Translations under genes and position numbers: made by a program
Shown here: one piece after another, positions 1-5,292 of the stretch
Position numbering within the stretch: the stretch's first letter is position 1
Layout of the letters: each line of letters begins with the position of its first letter
Assembly: GCA_000438015.1 (NCBI GenBank)
Contig: FR901605.1
Coordinates: 20,387-29,995 of the forward strand
Direction: 5' to 3'
Source of the DNA: Coraliomargarita sp. CAG:312
GTDB lineage: Bacteria > Verrucomicrobiota > Verrucomicrobiia > Opitutales > Intestinicryptomonadaceae
DNA length: 9,609 nt
The notes under the pieces: generated by a model
What the model saw: the letters and a program-made list of their open reading frames with translations, nothing else
Database searches by the model: none
Told to the model about the DNA's origin: nothing

Positions 1-454
1 CTACCACTATCGTGGCGGTTCCGTAAACGGAATTTTTAGCCCCGTGCGACACGTCGTCCAATACGGCAGAAACTTTTATCTCTCTGGGCGTAAAGTCAGG
101 ATATGGATTCGGAGGAACCCTTAAAAAGAAATACCACGCGCATATGAAGAACACCCCGCACACGCACAATAGGTTTTTTTGGGCCCATCCGCAAAACGTA
201 AGGCGCCTGAAAGTCTTTCCCGGAACCTCCGCCGGCTCAATTCCGTCCGGACAAGCCAAGAAGTTCAACGTCAATCCGCAAATGAAAAGAAAGGCGCCCA
301 GAAGGAGAAACATTCCTCCCGCAAAACGCAGATTTTCAAAGCGCGCGCACGCCGCAAACGCAAGAATCCCCGACATGAGATACGGAAGCAGCGGGACGAA
401 AAAAGCGTTGCGCCTTATCTGCCTTGCGGATGACTTGCGCCAACGGAACAACAT
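1..454 (-). CDS. comEC: ComEC/Rec2-like competence membrane protein, N-terminal part (cut by left edge)
   Basis: An open frame of 151 codons starts at ATG 454-452 and runs off the left edge without a stop. It has three strongly hydrophobic stretches (about residues 17-38, 44-69 and 93-112). A soluble segment then begins PREIKVSAVLDDVSHGAKNS and leads into a beta-strand-like GTATIVV. This layout of paired N-terminal membrane helices followed by a small beta domain (DUF4131) is typical of ComEC/Rec2, the inner-membrane channel that carries single-stranded DNA into the cytoplasm during natural transformation. The competence core and metallo-hydrolase domain would lie outside the window, so the call rests on architecture only. 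The start follows the stop of the solute-binding lipoprotein gene by 3 bases and in the same frame, so the two are probably cotranscribed. An AGG at 459-457 is too close to the ATG but well placed for TTG at 451-449, which may be the real start. Alternative: another polytopic membrane protein. Confidence 0.62.
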   Translation of the reverse strand, partial: MLFRWRKSSARQIRRNAFFVPLLPYLMSGILAFAACARFENLRFAGGMFLLLGAFLFICGLTLNFLACPDGIEPAEVPGKTFRRLTFCGWAQKNLLCVCGVFFICAWYFFLRVPPNPYPDFTPREIKVSAVLDDVSHGAKNSVYGTATIVV

Positions 455-457
455 TTC

Positions 458-1570
458 CTACTTTTGTTCAGCCAACGTCAACTCGGAAACGGAATCTCCG
501 GAAGAATCGAAGGATATTTTTCCAATTGCGGCGTCGTAAGTTTTATCCGCAAAAAAAGCGCGCATTTTTTTTGGGTCAAACTTGGCCTCTACTGCGGCTT
601 TGGAAAGCAACATTACGCTGTCGTAGCCATATGCAGCCATCCAGGTAGGCTCCCTTCCATATGCAGCTTTATAGTCGCGCCTAAAGTTTAGAGATACCGG
701 CGTTTTGATTTCCCCGCGCTGAAAAAGCGTCTCGACCCTCACCAGCTTTATTCCCGAAGGAACTTCCGGTTTTGGCTCATAATAAAAGCCGCAGTCCGCA
801 ACGACTTCGCCCTTAAATCCGGATTTGCCCAGATGCAATAAAAACGGAGACAATTCTTTGCCGTACCCCACATAAAATACATACTGCGCCCAAAGGCGCA
901 TAATCTGCTCTCCGAACACTCCAAAGCGCGTTTCCCCCTCTCCGTAAACGTCTTTGTAGAGCTTGGTTTTTCCGACATTCAACACGAACCCTAAATAGTC
1001 TCCGTTTGATTTCCCCACCAAATTATCGACATTCATCAAAACCAATTGTTTTTCAGCCCCGTCCGAACGGTCAACCGCCGACGCCATTACATCGCCCTGC
1101 TGGGCGGCGCTTATAAATATGCGCGTCGAATTTTTAGAGTCTAAAGTTACCGGGGCGTAAGAGCTCAAATAATTTACAAATATGTTTTCTTCTCCGGCGA
1201 GGGTTCTGCACAAAAACACGGTTTCATTCCCAAAGCCTATATTAAATACTTTTACGCCGTCGGAAGCCATTGAATTGAAAGCAGAGGAAAATTCATAGTC
1301 GGGATTCGATGTGTCGGCAACTTTTAGCGACAGCCTTACGCCGTTGAGCCCCCCTTGAGAATTGACATGGCTCTCCGCAATTCTCATGCCGTTTAATACT
1401 TCGCTTGCGGCTTCGGCGTTTGAACCGCTCAAAGGCAGAAAAACTCCCATATTATATGAAGCCTCCCTATTGCCTTCGCCGTTTGGTTCCGCCACTCCGG
1501 AACACGAACACAAAAAAGCCGCAAGCGCGGCAAGCACCGCAAAAATCAAATTTTTCATATCAGGAAGCAT
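458..1570 (-). CDS. LivJ-type ABC transporter substrate-binding lipoprotein (orphan)
   Basis: A 370-residue type I periplasmic binding protein of the branched-chain amino acid/amide family (Peripla_BP_6). Residues 5-23 form a lipoprotein signal: MKN, a hydrophobic core, then LCSC with the lipidated Cys at 23. Ser at +2 would allow outer-membrane placement. The mature part opens with GVFLPLSGSNAEA, then NGMRIAESHVNSQGG and VADTSNPD, the usual first-lobe signature. Near the C-terminus, Y-REPTWMAAYGYDSVMLLSKA and IGKISFDSSGDS match the family's closing segments. Length is normal. ATG 1570 is chosen over the internal ATG 1558 because GGAG at 1580-1577 lies 6 bases before it. The start codon directly abuts the TAA of the TPP-enzyme gene, suggesting translational coupling. 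No permease or ATPase genes accompany it, so the ligand cannot be named and it may serve a distant transporter or act as a sensor. Confidence 0.86.
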   Translation of the reverse strand: MLPDMKNLIFAVLAALAAFLCSCSGVAEPNGEGNREASYNMGVFLPLSGSNAEAASEVLNGMRIAESHVNSQGGLNGVRLSLKVADTSNPDYEFSSAFNSMASDGVKVFNIGFGNETVFLCRTLAGEENIFVNYLSSYAPVTLDSKNSTRIFISAAQQGDVMASAVDRSDGAEKQLVLMNVDNLVGKSNGDYLGFVLNVGKTKLYKDVYGEGETRFGVFGEQIMRLWAQYVFYVGYGKELSPFLLHLGKSGFKGEVVADCGFYYEPKPEVPSGIKLVRVETLFQRGEIKTPVSLNFRRDYKAAYGREPTWMAAYGYDSVMLLSKAAVEAKFDPKKMRAFFADKTYDAAIGKISFDSSGDSVSELTLAEQK

Positions 1571-3379
1571 TTAAATCTCCGGATTTGTCATAATTTCAAT
1601 TATAGTCGGACCATCGGCTCTAAGCGCTTTTGAAAGGTCTTCGTCCAGTCTTTCCGGGTCCTCTATTCTAATGCCCTTTCCTCCGCAGAGCTTTGAAAAT
1701 CCGCTAAAATCGGGATTCAGCAAACCCGTCTGCCAGACGCCCATTTTTGCCTTCTGCTGCTCCAGGGAAATCTTTGCGAGTTCAGAATTATTGAAAACCA
1801 CGCATTTTATGTTCATATTGTTTTTCACCACGGTAGTCCACTCGGCAAGATACTGCCCAAGCCCGCCGTCCCCGACAACAGCGACAACCTGGCGCCCTTC
1901 GTATTGACCTGGCTCGCGCGTTGCGCACCAAGCGCCCATCGCAGCCGGAAGCCCCACGCCAATAGACCCCAGATACCAGGAAAGCAGCATGCGTTGATTT
2001 TTGCACTCAAAGTACCTGCCGAAGGCGTATGCAACATTTCCCACATCCAAGCTTACGATTGCAGTGGCGTCTATATATCTCGACAAAGCCGCGCACAATG
2101 CGGCCTGGGAAATAGAGCCTTTGGAGCTTTTTGCAGCCCTGCGCAATTTCTCCGAGCGCCAAAGCGCCCATTCTGCTGCAATCTCGGAGCGTATATTTGA
2201 AGACCTGCGGCTGGATATTCTCCCTATTATTTTTTCAAGAGACGCCGCAATGTCTCCTACAACCCCTATGTCAACCCTTCTCAATCTTCCTATCGCCCGC
2301 GGATCTTTGTCTATCTGGAGGATTTTCTTGCCTTTTGAGATCTCTGAATGCCTGCTGAATCCCATTCCCAACCCTATAATGAGGTCGCTTTCCGACATGA
2401 ATTTTGCCGATACCGGAGTCCCGCTCCTACCCACAACCCCGCATGCCAATGGATAAGAATCAGCGACAAAACCCTTTGCCCGATAAGTTGTCATAACAGG
2501 GCAATTCAACTTTTCAGCGAGTTCCAAAACCCATTCTACTGCCCCTACGCAGCCATTCCCCATTATTATCACCGGCTTGCGCGCCATATTTAAAGCCTCT
2601 GCGGCCGACGAAACTTCAGATTCGGAAGGAATCGCCCGCGCATGGAAAACGGCGCCCTCGGGCTTTGTTGCGGCTTTCCCTACAGCTTGAACGAGTTGCG
2701 TATCGTCAGGAAGCACTATCTGCGAAACATCGGAGTTTAAAATTGCGCTTCTGCAAGCAGCCCCCATTAGCTCTCCGAAATTTGAGCCGCTTTGCAGGAT
2801 CTGGCGGCTGCCGCTTACAGCCCCAAATACAGACATCAGATCTATTTCCTGAAAGGCGTAAAGGCCCATATCCTCACTCGGGACCTGTCCGGTAAGGGCT
2901 ATTACGGGAGAATGGTCTAGGTGGGCGTCGGCAAGGCCCGTAATTAGATTTGTAGCGCCAGGACCGGCTATAGATATGCATGCGGCAGGCCTCCCGGTAA
3001 GCTTCCCATAGGCGGAGCAAGCAAAAGACGCCGCGCCCTCATGGCGGATGCCTACATATTGCATCTGGCCTTTTTCAACGGACTTGCGTATAGCCTCTGC
3101 CATTCCAAGATTTGAATGCCCAACCATTCCAAACACCCAACGCACGCCCCAGTTGGCCATTGTCTGGACAAGTATATCCGAAGCGGTGGCGGATTCGGAA
3201 TCATCCGCATTGGACTTCTCATCGCGCAAAAGATTATCTTCCGGACCGTCTGTTTTAAAAAACATATCCTTGCCTACGCCGCAAACCGGACACGTCCAAT
3301 CGTCGGGGAGATTGGCGAATTTTACGGATTCGTTTGATTCGTCGTACCGATAACCGCAAATTTTGCATTCATAAATCAT
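1571..3379 (-). CDS. Pyruvate oxidase-like thiamine-diphosphate enzyme with N-terminal rubredoxin domain
   Basis: About 602 residues. Residues 1-40 are a compact rubredoxin: YECKICGY (Cys 5, 8), LPDDWTCPVCG (Cys 30, 33), then K-MF, enough to hold one Fe(SCys)4 centre. An acidic linker (about 44-66) leads into a complete POX/acetolactate-synthase-type fold. Visible are the catalytic Glu in RHEGAASF (Glu 114), AFQEIDLMSVFG, a middle domain with GVVGRSGTP and LIIGLGMGFS (FAD-type region), GSIGVGLPAAMGA, and the ThDP/Mg motif GDGG (about 503-506) ending at FNN (about 530-531). The tail LNPDF-GGKGIRIEDPE-L is most like pyruvate oxidases (PoxB/SpxB), but the membrane-binding C-terminal peptide of PoxB is absent, so it is probably soluble. 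Expected reaction: oxidative decarboxylation of pyruvate or another 2-oxo acid. Electron transfer through the rubredoxin is inference. The frame extends to ATG 3463. I prefer 3379 because rubredoxin begins there, a promoter-like site overlaps the upstream Met, and no start has a good Shine-Dalgarno. Alternative: a carboligase. Confidence 0.9.
   Translation of the reverse strand: MIYECKICGYRYDESNESVKFANLPDDWTCPVCGVGKDMFFKTDGPEDNLLRDEKSNADDSESATASDILVQTMANWGVRWVFGMVGHSNLGMAEAIRKSVEKGQMQYVGIRHEGAASFACSAYGKLTGRPAACISIAGPGATNLITGLADAHLDHSPVIALTGQVPSEDMGLYAFQEIDLMSVFGAVSGSRQILQSGSNFGELMGAACRSAILNSDVSQIVLPDDTQLVQAVGKAATKPEGAVFHARAIPSESEVSSAAEALNMARKPVIIMGNGCVGAVEWVLELAEKLNCPVMTTYRAKGFVADSYPLACGVVGRSGTPVSAKFMSESDLIIGLGMGFSRHSEISKGKKILQIDKDPRAIGRLRRVDIGVVGDIAASLEKIIGRISSRRSSNIRSEIAAEWALWRSEKLRRAAKSSKGSISQAALCAALSRYIDATAIVSLDVGNVAYAFGRYFECKNQRMLLSWYLGSIGVGLPAAMGAWCATREPGQYEGRQVVAVVGDGGLGQYLAEWTTVVKNNMNIKCVVFNNSELAKISLEQQKAKMGVWQTGLLNPDFSGFSKLCGGKGIRIEDPERLDEDLSKALRADGPTIIEIMTNPEI
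1577..1580 (-). promoter_or_regulatory. Ribosome binding site of the solute-binding lipoprotein gene
   Basis: On the minus strand GGAG sits 6 bases before ATG 1570, inside the last codons (N-P-E-I) of the preceding gene. It decides the longer start over ATG 1558, which has no comparable site, and it fits coupled translation across the TAA/ATG junction. Confidence 0.6.
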
Positions 3380-3440
3380 ACCTGCAAAGGTATCTTCCCA
3401 TGTCCTGCGCGCAATTCTTTTTTTTCGCATAATAAACGGC

Positions 3441-3468
3441 TTCAAAAAAAATGTTGCTTTCATAAAAT
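3441..3468 (+). promoter_or_regulatory. Putative sigma70-type promoter of rpoZ
   Basis: TTCAAA (3441-3446) and TAAAAT (3463-3468) are 16 bases apart. This would give a leader of roughly 36 bases before the TTG start of rpoZ. It overlaps the divergent promoter candidate almost completely, so the two directions may compete. Based on consensus match only. Confidence 0.3.
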
Positions 3469-3492
3469 AAGTATGTAGCTTTAAGGTTTCAA
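3464..3492 (-). promoter_or_regulatory. Putative sigma70-type promoter of the TPP-enzyme operon
   Basis: On the minus strand TTGAAA (3492-3487) and TATTTT (3469-3464) are separated by 17 bases. Transcription would begin near 3457, downstream of the outermost ATG at 3463, which favours an internal start (3430 or 3379). The region is AT-rich, so chance matches are possible. Confidence 0.4.
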
Positions 3493-3498
3493 AATTTT

Positions 3499-3505
3499 AA
3501 GGAGG
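3499..3505 (+). promoter_or_regulatory. Perfect Shine-Dalgarno of rpoZ, fixing a TTG start
   Basis: AAGGAGG lies 5 bases before TTG 3511. No ATG is available at the right place for an omega protein, so this site decides a TTG start. It is the strongest ribosome binding site in the window. Confidence 0.85.
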
Positions 3506-3510
3506 ACACC

Positions 3511-3729
3511 TTGAGAGAAGATTATTTAAGACAGGCACAAAAGGTAATTCAGGATCCCAACATTCTCATAAATGTTGTTTCGCGCCGCGTGAAACAGCTT
3601 AAATACGGCAGCAAGCCGACTGTTGAATCCTTGGAGAAACTTTCCCTTGAAGACATAGCGCTCCTTGAAATAATCAAGGGCAACATACAATACGAGCTCT
3701 ACAATCCTTCAAAGGCGGAAGATCTTTAA
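3511..3729 (+). CDS. rpoZ: DNA-directed RNA polymerase omega subunit
   Basis: A 72-residue protein with the omega pattern: a short N-terminal segment, NILINVVSRRVKQLKYG (residues 14-30), a Pro-Thr-Val stretch, then IALLEIIKGNIQYELYN (about 49-65), matching the conserved 'IAL-EI--GKI-YE' region. Omega binds the beta-prime C-terminus and helps assembly and stability of RNA polymerase. Translation starts at TTG 3511, set by the AAGGAGG 5 bases upstream. The gene is divergent from the rubredoxin/TPP-enzyme gene. A terminator-like hairpin follows at 3771-3809, before smpB, so rpoZ may be partly monocistronic. The length is typical for a short omega. The small size leaves a little doubt, but the motif placement is convincing. 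Confidence 0.92.
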   Translation: MREDYLRQAQKVIQDPNILINVVSRRVKQLKYGSKPTVESLEKLSLEDIALLEIIKGNIQYELYNPSKAEDL

Positions 3730-3770
3730 GAAAATTTAGGGTTCTCAAAAGCACTGCAAACTACAATTAG

Positions 3771-3809
3771 AACCGCGCGGCGACCGAATGAGTTCCACGC
3801 GGTTTTTTT
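3771..3809 (+). terminator. Rho-independent terminator or attenuator between rpoZ and smpB
   Basis: The left arm AACCGCGCGG (3771-3780) and right arm CCACGCGGTT (3795-3804) pair with one mismatch around a 14-base loop, and a run of seven T extends to 3809. It reads as the terminator of rpoZ. It ends only 14 bases before the smpB ATG, so smpB must rely on readthrough or on a start within or before the hairpin; TACAAT at 3762-3767 could be a -10 box but has no clear -35. Confidence 0.75.
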
Positions 3810-3823
3810 AACTGCACAAGAAT

Positions 3824-4294
3824 ATGGCAAAGAAAGATTCAGCCCCGCGCATATTGGAGATTCGCAACAGAAAGGCGAGTCGGGACTATTTTGTGGGCGA
3901 AACTTTCGAAGCTGGAATAGTTCTCACTGGCACGGAAATAAAAAGCCTAAGAGCCGCAAGGGCGCAGATAAACGACGCTTTTGTGCGCGTAGAAAACGGC
4001 GAGGCCTTTATGTACCAGTCGCACATAACAGAATACGACTTTGGCAACATAAACAACCACAAGCCCACGCGCCCGCGCAAGCTTCTGCTCCACAAGAAGG
4101 AAATTTTAAAACTAAAATCCGCAACGGATTCGGGCGGCGCGGCAATAATACCATTAAAAATATATTTAAAAAAGAGCCTGGCAAAAGTCCTAATCGCCAT
4201 ATGCAAAGGCAAGAAGCTCTACGATAAGCGCGAGGATATAAAAAGAAACGAAGCTTTGCGCGAAGCTCGCCGGGCAATGTCTGCGCGCAGGTAG
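3824..4294 (+). CDS. smpB: SsrA-binding protein SmpB
   Basis: A complete 156-residue SmpB, the protein partner of tmRNA that places it in the A site of stalled ribosomes for trans-translation. Family signatures run through the whole length: RNRKASRDYFVGETFEAGIV and LTGTEIKSLR (residues 15-43), then the QINDAFVRVENGEAFMYQSHI block, the FGNINNHKPTRPRKLLLHKKEI block (about 72-93), and GKKLYDKRE in the C-terminal region. The last 25 or so residues are strongly basic (KRNEALREARRAMSARR), as expected of the tail that lies in the mRNA channel. No good Shine-Dalgarno precedes ATG 3824, but the N-terminus fits the family. It is followed by trmL after 14 bases, probably in one transcript. The tmRNA gene itself is not in this window. 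Confidence 0.97.
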   Translation: MAKKDSAPRILEIRNRKASRDYFVGETFEAGIVLTGTEIKSLRAARAQINDAFVRVENGEAFMYQSHITEYDFGNINNHKPTRPRKLLLHKKEILKLKSATDSGGAAIIPLKIYLKKSLAKVLIAICKGKKLYDKREDIKRNEALREARRAMSARR

Positions 4295-4308
4295 GATGGA
4301 AAGTTCAG

Positions 4309-4803
4309 ATGAAAGAACAAAACCCTCCAATCCACATAATCTTGCACAACCCTAAAATCCCGCAAAATACGGGAAACATAGGCAGAATGTGCTCAATAAT
4401 AGGCGCCCGCCTGCACTTAATACATCCGCTTGGATTTATAATCACCGATTCCAAGCTCAAACGCAGCGGGATGGATTATTGGTATGAACTTGATGTCGTA
4501 CACCACAAAGATTGGGAATCGTTCAAGGCCTCTCCCTTAGCCCCAAAATTGGACAGGATTTGGCTCTTTACCACAAAGGCAACCGCGCCGCACTGGGACG
4601 CTGAATTTGCATACGGAGACGGATTGTTGTTTGGAGCAGAAGACTGTGGATGCCCTGAATACATACACGCAGACCTTGCTGCAAGGCGCGTAAAAATTCC
4701 CCAGTTTGCACCGAACCTTCGCTCCCTGAACCTATCGACTTCGGCTGGAATAGGGGCATACGAGGCAATGCGCCAAATAACCGCCAAAACACGGCAAAGT
4801 TAA
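4309..4803 (+). CDS. trmL: tRNA (cytidine/uridine-34 2'-O)-methyltransferase TrmL
   Basis: A 164-residue SPOUT-class methyltransferase of the TrmL (YibK) type, which uses S-adenosylmethionine to methylate the 2'-OH of the wobble nucleotide in certain leucine tRNAs. Visible motifs in order: NPKIPQNTGNIGR (residues 14-26), LHLIHPLGF (35-43), KRSGMDYW (51-58), the LLFGAED motif (106-112), and the knot/SAM region VKIPQFAPNLRSLNLS (128-143) ending in YEAMRQ. The length is that of minimal, domain-free TrmL proteins, which distinguishes it from larger SpoU relatives. One small deviation is GCP where the family usually has GLP. GGAAAG at 4298-4303, 5 bases before ATG 4309, supports the start. It lies 14 bases behind smpB and is probably cotranscribed. 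I see no convincing terminator directly after it. Confidence 0.94.
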   Translation: MKEQNPPIHIILHNPKIPQNTGNIGRMCSIIGARLHLIHPLGFIITDSKLKRSGMDYWYELDVVHHKDWESFKASPLAPKLDRIWLFTTKATAPHWDAEFAYGDGLLFGAEDCGCPEYIHADLAARRVKIPQFAPNLRSLNLSTSAGIGAYEAMRQITAKTRQS

Positions 4804-5226
4804 ACTGAGAAGATTGCGGCATTGTTAACGGGAAACCTAGACTTTATTTACTGTGGCCCGCCAAATAATTTTTCGGAATTGAGAAAAATAGAAGTGTCCG
4901 CCATACGCAAGTTAATTGGTTGAACTGCCTCCTAAGCGCCAACCTATTCCGGCAAACAAAAACCTTGTAATATTTGCAGGCATTGCGCGCGTGAAAAACA
5001 GACCTGTTTTGCTTGGCAAAGGCGGCGAATCTTATTTTAAATTATTTCGACGGCAACAGATAATTGCAACCCGCAATGGAACATCTACGCAAAGCGGGAT
5101 AGATATAAACAATCATCCTGCGGTAAAAAACATTTATATAACTATTGCGCAAAAATTGCAAAACGCGGCTGACAATGGTGCCGTACAAATTGCGATGCGC
5201 CTATGGGATCGTATTATCCCTGCGGG
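4804..5226. other. Gene-poor stretch with no recognisable product
   Basis: Between the end of trmL and the terminator of the PEP-CTERM gene I recognise no gene, RNA or mobile element. A plus-strand frame opens at TTG 4916 and stays open to 5404 (162 codons). It lacks a Shine-Dalgarno, matches no family I know, runs straight through the terminator hairpin of the opposite gene and overlaps that gene by about 110 bases. The part from about 4916 to 5230 has a fairly protein-like, hydrophilic reading (for example NRPVLLGKGGESYFKLFRRQ), so a decayed or undescribed small gene cannot be excluded. The minus strand is broken by stops. Confidence 0.45.
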
Positions 5227-5260
5227 AAAACGAAAGGCGCGGGAAATATTATTCCGCGCC
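5227..5260 (-). terminator. Terminator of the PEP-CTERM gene
   Basis: On the minus strand GGCGCGG (5260-5254) and CCGCGCC (5242-5236) form a perfect 7-bp GC stem around an 11-base AT-rich loop, followed by TTTCGTTTT. It lies about 33 bases after the stop codon at 5295-5293. There is no T run on the plus strand, so it acts in one direction. Confidence 0.78.
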
Positions 5261-5292
5261 TGCAAGCAAATCAATATCTTCTGCCTGATTTT

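Noticed and set aside
144..539. Plus-strand open frames opposite the left-edge membrane protein and the solute-binding protein gene
   Set aside because: They are antisense to genes with recognisable protein features on the minus strand, have no ribosome binding sites and resemble no family.
4804..5292. tmRNA gene near smpB
   Set aside because: I looked for a tRNA-like end (T-arm GGTTCRA pattern with acceptor stem) and a tag-peptide frame and saw neither.
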